The notes beneath the pieces were generated by a model. The model was given only the letters and a program-made list of their open reading frames with translations, was not told where the DNA came from and did no database searches. A program made the position numbers and the translations under genes. A stretch of 64,000 bases of DNA from positions 162,105,270 through 162,169,269 of the forward strand of contig NC_089220.1 of NCBI RefSeq assembly GCF_963924675.1. Reading direction: 5' to 3'. How positions within the stretch are numbered: the stretch's first letter is position 1; each line of letters starts with the position of its first letter. Source of the DNA: Phocoena phocoena. Lineage: Eukaryota; Chordata; Mammalia; Artiodactyla; Phocoenidae. Below are positions 1 to 11,600 of this stretch, piece by piece.

Positions 1-3000
1 TTTCTATCCTGTTCCATTGATCTATCTTTCTGTTTTTGTACCAGTACCATACTGTGTTGATTACTGTAGCTTTATAGTATAGTCTGAAGTCCAGGAGACT
101 GATTCCTCCAGCTCCGTTTCTCTTTCTCAAGATTCTTTTGGCTATTCGGGGTCTTTTGTGTTTCCATACAAATTGTGCAGTCTTTTGTTCTAGTTCTGTG
201 AAAAATGCCATTGTTAGTTTGATAGGGATTGCATTGATTCTGTAGATTACTTTGGATAGTATAGTCATTTTCACAATGTTGATTCTTCCAATCCAAGAAC
301 ATGGAATATCTCTCATCTGTTTGTATATCTTTAACTTCTTTCATCAGTGTCTTGTAGTTTTCTGCATACTGGCCTTTTGTCTCCTTAGGTAGGTTTATTC
401 CTAGGTATTTTATTCTTTTTGTTGCAGTAGTAAATGGGAGCATTTATTAATTTCTCTTTCAGATTTTTCATCATTAGTGTATAGAAATGCAAGAGATTTC
501 TGTGGATTAATTTTGTATCCTGCTACTCTACCAGATTCATTGATTAGCTCTAGTAGTTTTCTGGTAGCATCCTTAGGATTCTCTACGTATAGTAGCATGT
601 CATCTGCAAACAATGACAGTTTTCCTTCTCTTCTGACTTGGATTCCTTTTATTTCTTTTTCTTCTCTGATCGCTGTGACTAAAACTTCCAAAACTATGTT
701 GAATAATAGTGGTGAGGGTGGGCAACCTTGTCTTATTCCTGATCTTAGAGGAAATGGTTTCAGTTTTTCACTGTTGAGAATGATGTTAGCTGTGGGTTCG
801 TCATATATAGCCTTTATTATGTTGAGGTAGGTTCCCTCTGTGCCTACTTTCTGGAGAGTTTTTATCATAAATCGGTGTTGAATTTTGTCAAAAGCTTTTT
901 CTGCATGTATTGAGATGATCATATGGCTTTTATCCTTCAATTTGTTAATTTGGTGTATCACATTGATTGATTTGAGTATATTGAAGAATCCTTGCATTCC
1001 TGGGATAAACCCCACTTGATCATGGTGTATGATCCTTTTAATGTGCTCTTGGATTCTGTTTACTAATATTTTGTTGAGGATTTTGCATCTATGTTCATCA
1101 GAGATATTAGCCTGTAGTTTTCTTTTTTTGTAACATCTTTGTCTTGTTTTGGTATCAGGGTGATCGTGGCCTTGTAGAATGAGTTTTGGGAGAGTTCCTC
1201 CCTCTGCTATATTTTGGAAGAGTTTGAGAAGGATAGGTGTTAGCTCTTCTCTAAATGTTTGATAGAATTTGCCTGTAAAGGCATCTGGTCCTGGACTTTT
1301 GTTTGTTGGAAGATTTTTAATCATAGTTTCAATTTTACTGCTTGTGATTGGTCTGTTTATATCTTCTGTTTCTTCCTGGTTCAGTCTCGGCAGGTTGTGC
1401 ATTTCTAAGAATTTGTCCATTTCTTCCAGGTTGTCTGTTTTATTGGCATATAGTTGCTTGTAGTAATGTCTCATGATCGTTTGTACTTCTGCAGTGTCAG
1501 TTGTTACTTTTTTTTATTTCTAATTCTGTTGATTTGAGTCTTCTCCCTTTTTGTCTCTATGAGTCTGGCTAATGGTTTATCAATTTTGTTTATCTTCTCA
1601 AAGAACCAGCTTTTAGTTTTATTGATCTTTGTTATTATTCCCTTCATTTCTTTTTCATTTATTTCTGATCTGATCTTTATGATTTCTTTCCTTCTGCTAA
1701 CTTTACGTTTCTTTGGTTCTTCTTTCTCTAATTGCTTTAAGTGTAAGGTTAGGTTGTTTACTTGAGATTTTTCTTTTTACTTGAGGTAGGATTATATTGC
1801 ATTAAACTTCCCTCTTAGAACTGCTTTGACTGCATCCCATAGGTCTTGGGCCATCGTGTTTTCATTGTCACTTGTTTCTAGGTATTTTTTGATTTCCTCT
1901 TTGATTTCTTCAGTGATCTCTTGGTTATTTGGTAGCATATTGTTTAGCCTCCATGTGTTTTTATTTTTTACCGAGTTTTTCCTGTAATTGATATCTAGTC
2001 TTTTAACGTTGTGGTCAGAAAAGATACTTGATACCATTTCAATTTTCTTAAATTTACCAAGGCTTATTTTGTGACCCTAGATATGGTCTATCCTGGAGAA
2101 TGTTCCATGTTCACTTGAGAAGACAGTGTATTCTGTTGTTTTTGGATGGAATGTCCTATAATTATTGATTAAGTCCATCTTGTTTAATGTATCATTTAAA
2201 GCTTGTGTTTCCTTATTTATTTTCATTTTGGATGATCTGTCCATTGGTGAAAGTGTGGTGTTAAAGTCCCCTACTATATCTCTGTTATTGTCGATTTCCT
2301 GTTTTATGGCTGTTAGCATTTGTCTTATGTATTGAGGTGCTCTTATGTGGGGTACATAAATATTTACAATTGTTATACCTTCTTCTTGGATTGATCACTT
2401 GATCATTATGTAGTATCCTTTGTTTCTTGTAAAGTCTATTTTGTCTGATATGAGAATTGCTACTCCAGCTTTCTTTTGATTTCCATTTGCATGTAATATC
2501 TTTTTCCGTCCCCTCACTTTGAGTCTGTATGCGTCCCTATGTCTGAAGTGGGTCTCTTGTAGACAGCATATATATGGGTCTTGTTTTTGTATCTGTTCGA
2601 CCAGTCTATGTCTTTTGGTTGGAGCATTTAATCCTTTTGCATTTAAGATAATTATTGATATGTATGTTCCTGTGACCATTTTCTTAATTGTTTTGTGTTT
2701 GTAGGTCTTTTCCTTCTCTTGTGTTTCCTGCCTAGAAAAATTCCTTTAGCATTTGTTGTAAGGCTGGTGGTGCTGAATTATCTTAGGTTTTGCTTGTCTC
2801 TAAAGATTTTAATTTTTCCTTTGAATCTGAATGATATCCTTGCTGGGTAAGAGCAGTCTTGGTTGTAGGTTTTTCCCTTTCATCACTTTAAATATGTCCT
2901 GCCACTCCCTTCTGGCTTGCAGAGGTTCTGCTGAAAGATCAGCTGTTAACCTTATGGGGATTCCCTTGTATGTTATTTGTTGCTTTTTCCATGCCGCTTT

Positions 3001-3995
3001 TAATATTTTTTCTTTGTATTTAATTTTTGATAGTTTGATTAATATGTGTCTCAGCATGTTTCTCTTTGGGTTTATCCTGTGTGGTACTCTCTGTGCTTTC
3101 TGGATTTGATTGATTATTTCCTTTCTCATGTTAGGGAAGTTTTCGACTATAATCTCTTCAAATATTTTCTCAGACCCTTTCTTTTTGTCTTCTTCTTCTG
3201 GGACCCCTATGATTTGAATGTTGGTGTGTTTAATGTTGTCCTAGAAATCACTGAGACTGTCCTAGGTTCTTTATATTCTTTTTTCTTTATTCTGCTCCTT
3301 GGCAGTTATATCCACCTTTTTATCTTCCAGCTCACTTATCCCTTCTTCTGCCTCAGTTATTCTGTTATTGATTCCTTCTAGAGTATTTTTAATTTCAGTA
3401 ATTGTATTGTTCATCACTGTTTGTTTGTTCTTTAGTTCTTCTAGATTCTTTTTAAATATTTCTTATATTTTCTCCATTCTGTTTCCAAGATTTTGGATCA
3501 TCTTTACCCTCATTATTGTGAATTCTTTTTCAGGTAGGTTGCCTATTTCATCTTCACTTATTTGGTCTTGTAGGTTTTTACCTTGCTTCTTCATCTGTAA
3601 CAATTTTTTTTGTCATTTCATTTTTTATTTTTTTGATGGGTAGTCTGTATTCCTGTCTTACTGGTTGTTTGGCCTGCGATGTACAGCAGTGGAGTATGCA
3701 GACGGTTGGATAGAGCTGGGTCTTTGTGCTGAGATGAAGACCTCTGGGAGGCCTCACTCCTATTGATATTCCTTGGGGTCTGAGGTTCTCTGTTAGTCCA
3801 GCAATTTGGACTCGGAGCTCCCACCTCAGGAGCTTGGGCCTTACCTCCAGCCTGGGAACCAAGATCCCACAGGTGGTCACTGGGGGTTCCTCCCATTCCC
3901 TTAGGTGTCCGTGGTCCCCCACCGGTGCCTGGTTGGTGCCCTAGTTGTGAGAAGGCATGAATTCTGTGTCATCCTAGTGCGCCGTCTTGACTCCA
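1..3995 (-). mobile_element. Antisense LINE-1, running off the left edge
   Basis: On the minus strand this is an L1 whose 3' part lies outside the window. The 5' leader is about 3995-3600. ORF1 lies about 3595-2736, with its RNA-binding C-terminal half open at 3129-2809 (contains RREWQDIFKVMKGKNLQP). ORF2 runs from about 2680 to beyond position 1. ORF2 shows the endonuclease start (LNAKGLNAPTKRHR, then CCLQETHFRH), the SDHN motif at about 2008-2019, and the reverse-transcriptase FADD motif at 599-610. The stretch 1474-410 is open for 354 codons, but other parts carry stops and frameshifts, so it is relatively young but dead. The far 5' boundary near 3995 is approximate, and the leader is shorter than in the L1 at 42001. 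It lies antisense to MALRD1. Confidence 0.92.
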
Positions 3996-5478
3996 CCTCA
4001 TTCTCTTATTCTTAACTCTCTTTAAAACTTGAACAAGGTTAACCAAATCTTAGATTAGGATAACCATGTGTTAGAATAGCTCTGCCTTAAGTAATAATTC
4101 AAGAATATCACAAGGCCTTCCCAGTTCAGAAATATAAACAAAGAGAACTCCCTACCTTTTGCTGAATAAGAGCAGAGATTCTGCTTCATCAAATTTACAT
4201 GGAAAAATGTCCAGTAACCTCTTGTTTTGTGCCAGCTACCACAGAACAAGAATAAACCATGGCACAGGCATGTAATAAACTCATTGTGTTCATCTTCCTA
4301 ACCTGAACTTTCTAGGAACAATTTTTGAGATAATAATCACCTTAAATGTATACTGCAGTAATATAAATGAACAGAAAATACAGTTTGTAAAAGGTCTTAC
4401 TATTCTTTGCCTAAGATAGGCAGAAATTAATGAATTTTTAAAATGGTTTATTTTTTTTCTATCCCATTAGATTTTTATTCATATCTTCTTTGTGTAGTTA
4501 ATATATTTCTTTCCTCTGACTAACCTAATGATTTCAAATGTTTTGTACTTTTTGGGAAGAGCCCATTATCTGTGGAGTTAATAAGCTCGGGTTATTTCAT
4601 GAAAATTCATAGGGACCTTTCATTACCCAAGATATCCTGTTCTTTAGTCACTTCTGAGTCACTTATATTATTATTTTTTCCATTTTTAAGATGCAAGTCA
4701 AGTCCAGTTTTATTAATATTTTCCTATCTGTATCATTTCTTAATGATGCCTTGTTATTCCTTGACTTTGTATGCTTATCTTGTAAGGTATTTTAGTCCTA
4801 CATCCCGTTTCCTTGTTAAAATTATAATTTTTATTATGTGGTGGAATACTATTGGCCTTTTAGAATTCATTGTGGGACTGAGTGCATTTTTAAGGATTTC
4901 TCAACCTCATGGATAAATGAATTAGTACCTCTTGGAGCTCTAGCTTCGGGAGAGACCTCAAATTGCAAAACATATTGACATTAATTCACTGACTTTAAAA
5001 GAATCCTAAATTGCTCAAATTTAGCTTTTTTTTGCTCTTCCAACTTTTTTCACTCTTTTCCTTTCCCAAACAAAAATGAAAGACCATTTATAACTAAGTT
5101 CGACTATGTATCCATTTTGACCTAATATCTTATGAATGTATTTAATAGTAATTACTATTTTGGATATAGAGAACCCATTATAACACCTGTTAATAAAATA
5201 TTTTAGAATCTATATAAATACAAAAAGTTATTAACTATTAACATAATATACACAAAGTAGAGTGGAAAGTTACTAAATGAATATTTTGTATTATGTATTT
5301 GTGTATCACATATAGATCAATTTACACCTTAGGTACACATCTAGACACACATATATATTTTCTTTATTTCATAATAAACAATTTGACATCAGGAGAAATA
5401 ACTTTCCCCCATTCCACAATATTATATAATTCTACCAGAGCATTATGCACCCATAATTACTCTACACATATTTTAATA
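3996..5478. other. Intron, no gene recognised
   Basis: AT-rich MALRD1 intron sequence between the antisense L1 and the Tigger element. Short open frames exist, but none shows a domain, codon bias or splice context. No repeat family was confidently recognised. Confidence 0.5.
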
Positions 5479-6330
5479 CAGTAGTCCCCCTTTATCAGCA
5501 TTTTCACTTTCTGTGGTTTCAGTTACCTGTGGTCAACTGCAGTCTGAAAGTATTAAATGGATAATTCCAGAAATAAACAATTCATAAGTTTTGAATTGCA
5601 CACAGTTCTGAACAGCATGATGAAATCTCCCACTGTCCTGCCATGGACGTGAATCACCCCTTTGTTCACTGTATTCCACCCTTTAGTCACTTAGTATCAT
5701 CTCAGTTACCTGGTCAACTGTCATGGTATTACCGTGCTTTTGTTCAACTAACTCTCATTTGACTTAATGATGGCCCCAAACACAGGAGTAGTACTTCTGG
5801 CAATCTGGATTATGCCAAAGAGAAGCTGTAAATTGTTTCCTTTAAGTGAAAAGGTGAAAGTTCTTGACTTAATAAGGAAAGAAAAAAAGTGTATGCAGAT
5901 ATGCTAAGATCTACAATAAGAATGAATCTTCTATGTGTGAAACTGTGAAGAAGTAAAAAAATTAGTTCTAGTTTACTGTTGCATCTCAAACTACAAAAGT
6001 CATGGCCACAATGCATGATAAGTGCTTGATGGAAAGGCATTAAATTTGTACAGTAAGATATGTTGAGAGAGAGAGAGACCATATTCACATAACTTTATTA
6101 CAGTATATTGTTATAATTCTTCTATATAGTTATTATTCTTACTGTGCCTGATAAACTTTATCAGTTTATGTGTATGTGTAGCATACTGATAAACTTTATC
6201 AGTTTATGTGTATTGTGTATGTGTAGCACAAAACATAGTAAATATATGTAGGGTTTGGTACTCTCTGCTGGTTTCAGGCAACCACTGGGGGTCTTGGGAC
6301 ATATCCCCCATGGATAAGGCAGGACTACTG
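5479..6330 (+). mobile_element. Tigger (TcMar/pogo) DNA transposon, shortened, with transposase start relic
   Basis: An 852-bp element flanked by TA dinucleotides (5477-5478 and 6331-6332), as for Tc1/mariner-type insertion. The ends are inverted: the left starts CAGTAGTCCCCCTTTATC and the right ends GATAAGGCAGGACTACTG. Near 5765-5905 there is a decayed reading frame resembling the beginning of a Tigger transposase, with the SEKVKVLDLIRKEKK helix typical of the CENP-B-like N-terminal DNA-binding domain; an in-frame stop follows soon after. The catalytic domain is absent, so this is a non-autonomous internal-deletion derivative. A 38-bp tandem duplication lies inside it at 6148-6228. Confidence 0.88.
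6148..6228. repeat. Tandem duplication, about 38 bp, inside the Tigger element
   Basis: The segment starting CTGATAAACTTTATCAGTTT occurs twice in direct succession (starts 6148 and 6186). The second copy carries a 5-base insertion in its TGTGTATTG part. Each unit contains a short inverted repeat around GATAAACTTTATC. Confidence 0.85.
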
Positions 6331-7379
6331 TATATACTATTATTATATAAAATTTGTTCTAAAGTACTATTTAAAAAAATGGAAATTAAAAATGCTAGAA
6401 CTTCTATTTCCAGTTATGGTGGATTGAGTCATTCGGGACACCCTCTGAGAACAACTAGAAAATCTAAACAAAATGATTTCTAAAAATCTACTTGAATTCA
6501 TTGAAGATGTAAAAAAGGAAGGGACAAATTAAGTGACCAAGTAAGAATAATGACCTTGATATCTGAACCTGGTATTTAACACCACTTTCATATGCCAACA
6601 TGGAAAAAGTAGTTGAGAATCTGAGTATAGCACTTTGGAAATTTTATAGCACTTTGGAAATTGGAGACCAGGCTTAGTATAAATATGGATTGGTGTACTC
6701 CACAGAATTTTATCTGTAATACCTAAAAGTCTGAATCCAAGAGGTCTGTGTGAGCTAGAAGTTATTGTTCCTCACAGGATCTCAAACCCAGCCCCAAATA
6801 CTCTCAATCCCTGAAGTTAGTTTGATGTAATCCTCAAGTATTATTTACTCTATGTGCCTGCAGAAACAAACATAAATCTTACCGAAGGATGATAACATCT
6901 TAGACCCCAAATTATTTTACTTTTTGTTATATACATTGTCAAGCACTTAGACACAAAGGAGATGAGGCCACAGGAAAGAAAATAAAGTACAACAGTTAAA
7001 ACTGAAACCAAAGAAAAAGCCCTCTGGGTAAAGCAGTTATATCCTTCATCCCCTCATGTACTCACTTCCTTTCTTACGCAGTTTAAACTCCATGGTCTAA
7101 TCTTGTAATGATTGCCATACACTGACCTTTAACTGCCTTGGTGTCTTCTGGTATATCATAGTCACTAAAGCACAAACTGTTTAAATGTGGCTTTCAGCCC
7201 TCTCAGAGCCAGAATCTGCATAGCGGAATGTGGCTGGAGAAGAAAACAAAACAGTGTTATCTGTTCTCACTTTAAATACACGTTCACAACCCTAGATGGA
7301 ATCTCATACTCCCTAGGGAATCACATTATGTTTCCCCACTCCATTCCCTCTGTCCCCTCCCCCTCTTCTCAATGAATAA
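6331..7379. other. Intron, no gene recognised
   Basis: Intronic sequence with no confident repeat or coding feature. A 20-bp direct repeat (TTTATAGCACTTTGGAAATT type) sits around 6627-6662. Confidence 0.45.
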
Positions 7380-8900
7380 CATTTTTCTCCTGTCTTCTCC
7401 AACATCTGTCTTACTTCCCTTTCCCTAGCTTGAGCTGATGCTTTTACAACCTATTTCACTGAGAAAATAGGAACACCCAGAAAAGGACTTTCATGAGCTC
7501 CAGTATCCCTTCTACCCACCTTAAACTCTTTTCTCCTTTACCCTGAATAGCACGCTCCTTCTAATGGTCAGCTCTTTCTCTTGTAAGTAGAATCCATCTC
7601 TGTTTGCCTGTTCAACAACTTTGCTCCAGTGATTTTCCCTGTCTACCAGATCTTTTCTATCAGCATAAAAACATATTTTTATTTCTCACGTTTTAAAATC
7701 TTCTCTTGATCCCACTTCCTCCTCAGCTATCACATCATTTTTGCCCCTTTACAAAGTATAAACCTCAAAAGAATTAATTGTATTTTACTGTCTTCAACTT
7801 TTCTGATTTCTTTTTACCAATCGGGGCCTTGCTGTCACTATTCAAAATAAACTGTTCTCATCAAAGTTAGCAGTGATCTAGATTCAGTGGTCTATTCTCA
7901 TTGTTCATCTGACCCGTCAACAGCACTTGACAGGGATAATATGACCCGCTTCCTTAAAACACTTACTTGCCTTGGATTCCATGACACCAGGAACCACGCT
8001 TCTGATCTGAACTCCAGACTTGTATATCCAGCTCTCTACTTGACATGATCTCTTGAATACCTAATAGGAATCTCAACTCTAGTATTTCCGAAACTATAGT
8101 ATTTCCTCTTCCTCTACTTCCCCCACAAACCTGCTTATTCACAGTCTTCTCCACTTCATAAAATGGTACCTCCATTGTTTCAGGTCAAAGACTTTGAGAT
8201 CATATTGATTCATTTCTCTTTCTCACACTCCATATCTGATGTCAGTTAATCCTATCATGTCTACCTTCAAAATACATCCAGGGCTTCCCTGGTGGTGCAG
8301 TGGTTGAGAGTCCGCCTGCCGATGCAGGGGACACGGGTTCGTGCCCCGGTCCGGGAGGATCCCACATGCCGCGGAGCAGCTGCGCCCGTGAGCCATGGCC
8401 ACTGAGCCTGCGTGTCCAGAGCCTGTGCTCCGCAATGGGAGAAGCCACAACAGTGAGAGGCCTGCGTACCGCGAATAAAAAATACATCCAGAATGCCTCA
8501 CTCATCCTTATTTTCATTGCAACCACTCTGGCCCAGACCATTATCAGATCTGGATTTTTGTACTATCTTCCTGCTTCTTTTCTTGCCCACCCGACCCACT
8601 CTGTCTTCTCTGAATACAACAGCCACCGTGATCAGGTTAAGTCAGATTTTGTCACTTCTCTCCTTAAAACATAGCAATTTTTCTTCAATCTGCCTCAAAA
8701 TTAAAGCCAAAAAATTAAAGTAACCTCTCTGATTTTATCTCCATGAGGACAGATTTTTTTTTCTGGTTTCTTCTGCTCCCCCCCCCACCCACCCGCCCCA
8801 CTGCTTTTTTTCACTGCTGTGTTCTTAGGCTCTGTACCTGTGCCAAACATATAGCATGTACTCAATAAATGTTTATCAGGTGAATGAAGAATGAATGAAT
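7380..8900 (+). mobile_element. Old L2 LINE, interrupted by a SINE
   Basis: A diverged L2 3' half in the + direction. Recognisable parts are the stretch around 7855-8170 (caccactgaccttc-like region, then CTTAAAACACTTACTTGCCTTGG and CCAGACTTGTATATCCAGC), the continuation after the SINE (CAACCACTCTGGCCCAGACC at about 8520), and the classical L2 tail near 8740-8900, ending in CTCAATAAATGTTTATCAGGTGAATGA followed by a short GAAT repeat. There are many stops and indels. The left boundary is uncertain. Confidence 0.7.
8281..8478 (+). mobile_element. Cetacean tRNA-derived SINE (CHR type), inserted in L2
   Basis: Starts GGGCTTCCCTGGTGGTGCAG, with Pol III box A-like GGTGGTGCAGTGG and box B-like GGGTTCGTGCC, and ends in an A-rich tail. 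It is flanked by a 12-bp target-site duplication, AAAATACATCCA, at 8269-8280 and 8479-8490. Little diverged from the other copies here, so it is a fairly recent insertion. Confidence 0.95.
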
Positions 8901-10264
8901 GAGTACATGGTAGTTATTATGCTATTACAATTGCCTATTTGCTTATAAATTTGCCATACTAGATTTTAAGCTTCTTAATGGTGGGTTCTATACATATAAA
9001 GTTTAATGTAGTTTGTGTTGACAACTGTGAAGGGTCTGAAACTTTACCCTAGTTATAAGCTAACAAGTTATCTGCCACAGTTTTATGGATGTCAGGAGAG
9101 GTGAGACTCCTGGGTCAGAGACAAAGGACTTTATCGCTAATAGTATAACAAACAGCATAATAAGCCTCATGTTTGCCTTGTTTCCTCTTGCTTTCTGAGT
9201 CCCAGGGCAACACAGAGGGCCCAGGTGGATGTTCATATAAAGTGGGTTGGCATTACAGTTAAGAAAGCCTGAGCTTCTGGAATCCAAATCTTTTATAGTG
9301 GGATTCAAACAAAATGTCTGACCTTTGCTTTAGAGGGAAACATTATCTTTATTATATTATATTGGATAAGAACTTGCCCTCTGGTAGACAGAATCACTAT
9401 CTCTATTCTTCATGATTATTTGCTGTTTAAACATCCTTGAAAAGATGTTTGGAACAAATAGACAGTTAATGACTCAGCTTATAACACATGCAGAAATATG
9501 AGAGACCTATGGGGAACTGTCTTCCAACAGTGTCTTCATTGGTCAGATCACAGGAGACCCTGAAAATCATAATGTAGAGTGATGTAATTAATCATTCTTA
9601 TTTCAAATGCAGTAGTTTTGAATGCCAAATGTTATTTAGTTATTTATGCTTTAGTATTCTTTAAAGTATCTCATTATTGCTATTTATTTTTATAGACTTT
9701 TTAAATTTCATGTTGCTTTTGCAAATATTCCCTTACTATTATATGTTTTAAATAACTAATGAATATTAACTATTGATGAAGTCTAGAGTTCAGTTACTTC
9801 AACCTTATCGTATTTCCAAACATATGACCATTTGAATGAATGGAAAAGCCTGAAGCTCAAAGCAATATAATTAGTAGAGAACATGTTTTAAAATAGGATA
9901 TATAGTTTTAATGCATTTGACGTTTGTAGTAACCTCTGCTTAATCAAACAAAGTACAACCTCAGTGAACTGAAGCCAACATACTGGAATACTCAATTAAC
10001 TTTTGTCCTTCATGGAACTTTTAGGAAGGTCAAAAGGCTAGAGAAAAAAAAAAGCTTAAAATAAACAGGGAGAGCCAATCTAGTGGACTTTTATATAGTT
10101 TAGAATCTGCTTCCAGAGCATATCCTGTGGTTATGCATGTTTAGATTTTATATGATCTTGCATTAAAAACACATAGTATGTGCCTGACATATAAGAATTG
10201 TCCAAAAATTGTTAGATATAATTATTATTACTTTTTAAACTACTAGAAACAGTATAATTTTTTT
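8901..10264. other. Intron, no gene recognised
   Basis: AT-rich unique-looking sequence. The 9050-9310 part is less AT-rich and could be an old LTR, but no family was recognised. Confidence 0.4.
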
Positions 10265-10435
10265 AAGAGCACAGGCTTTGACATCAAAGGTCTGGGAAGG
10301 AATTGTGTCAGCAATAATGAGCCCTGAGAAATTATATGTTACTCTTCTTTCAGCCTTATGTTTCCCAGCTCTAAAATGGGGACAATATTCGTATGTATAT
10401 TTCAGGAGGAATAAGTAAGATAACATACGTATTGA
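10265..10435 (+). repeat. MIR SINE relic
   Basis: Diverged MIR in the + direction: a GAGCACAGGCTTTGACATCA start, the central region, then CAGCTCTAAAATGGGGACAATA and a tail around GGAATAAGTAAGATAACATA. Confidence 0.7.
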
Positions 10436-10540
10436 ATGCATGTCTTCCACACTGCGTTTGTGCCTTTGCTGTTCTCTGTAATCCACAGTGGTAGGCTCCA
10501 GTTTTCTAACTTTTTACAATTACCACCTGCATGTTTAGCC

Positions 10541-10730
10541 TTTTTTCTTTTTTACGGTACACGGGCATCTCACTGTTGTGGCCTCTCCCGTTGCAGAGCG
10601 CAGGCTCAGCGGCCACGGCTCACGGGCCCAGCAGCTCCGCGGCACGTGGGATCTTCCCGGACTGAGGCACGAACCCGTGTCCCCTGCATCGGCAGGTGGA
10701 CTCTCAACCACTGCGCCACCAGGGAAGCCC
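10541..10730 (-). mobile_element. Cetacean tRNA-derived SINE (CHR type)
   Basis: Antisense copy: a T-rich start (the element's tail), GGTACACGGGCATCTCACTG, and an end in CCACCAGGGAAGCCC. Flanked by GTTTAGCC at 10533-10540 and 10731-10738. The open frames crossing it come from the SINE and are not genes. Confidence 0.93.
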
Positions 10731-10879
10731 GTTTAGCCATTTTTTCCCCCCCTAAACTTGGGCATCTTTTGCCGGTGTGGCTAAGACCAAAGGGAGTTTG
10801 AAGTTCAACCACATGATGTGTCAGGACATACTTCGTCCTATAAATTTTGTGTTTTCTTTAGAGCACTTATATTAATTAG

Positions 10880-11600
10880 TAGTTAACTATTAAGACTTTT
10901 TAAAGAGTAGTTTCAGATTCATAGAAAAATTGAGAAAAATGCACCAAGTTTTCTTATATACCCCACACCCCCAGGCATCCATAGTCTCCTCCATTATCAA
11001 CATCTCCCACCAGACTGGGACGTTTGTTTACAATTGACAAACCTACCCTGATACATCATAATCACTCAAAGTCAGTTGTTTACGTTAGGGTTCACCCTTG
11101 GTGTTGTACTTTCTATAGGTTTGGACAAATGTATAATGACAGCTATCATTATGGCATCATATAGAGTCTTTTCACATAAAAAATCCTTTTTGCTCCAACT
11201 CTTCCTCCTTCCCGTCACCCTCAGATGCTGGCAACCACTGACTTTTTTTATTATCTTTATAGCTTTGTGTTTTCCATAATTTCAAATAGTTGGAATCATA
11301 CAGTATGTAGACTTTTTAGATTGGCCACTTAGTAATATGCATTTAAGGTTGCCCCATGTCTTTTCATGGCTTGATAGCTCACTGCTTTTTAACACTGAAT
11401 AATATTTCACTGTCTGGATGTACCACAGTTTATTCATCCGTTCACCAACAGAAGGACATCTTTATTACTTCCAAGTTTTGTCAATTGTGAATAAGGCAGC
11501 TCTAAACATCCGTGTGCAGAGTTTTGTATGGACATAAGTTTTCAACTCCTTTGGGTGAATACCAATAAGTACTCTTCTATACATTTTTAAGTCTTTATGT
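10880..11600 (-). mobile_element. Old L1 3' untranslated fragment
   Basis: Antisense mammalian-wide L1 3' region. It carries the characteristic strings CTGGCAACCACTGACTTTTT, TTGGAATCATACAGTATGTA, CATGTCTTTTCATGGCTTGA, ATGTACCACAGTTTATTCATCC and CCTTTGGGTGAATACCAATAA. Diverged and truncated at both ends. Confidence 0.85.

Noticed and set aside
410..1474. 354-codon frame with reverse-transcriptase motifs as a possible host gene
   Set aside because: It is L1 ORF2 inside an antisense L1, with stops in the adjoining ORF2 sequence.
8281..8360. Possible tRNA gene (Pol III boxes A and B)
   Set aside because: The boxes belong to the SINE head; no cloverleaf with a proper acceptor stem was seen.
8300..8541. 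Long open frames with GGLSTTAPPGKP- or ADSQPLHHQGSP-like peptides, also at 10606, 21835, 28955, 40525, 43294 and 60207
   Set aside because: These recurring peptides are translations of the tRNA-derived SINE, not host proteins.
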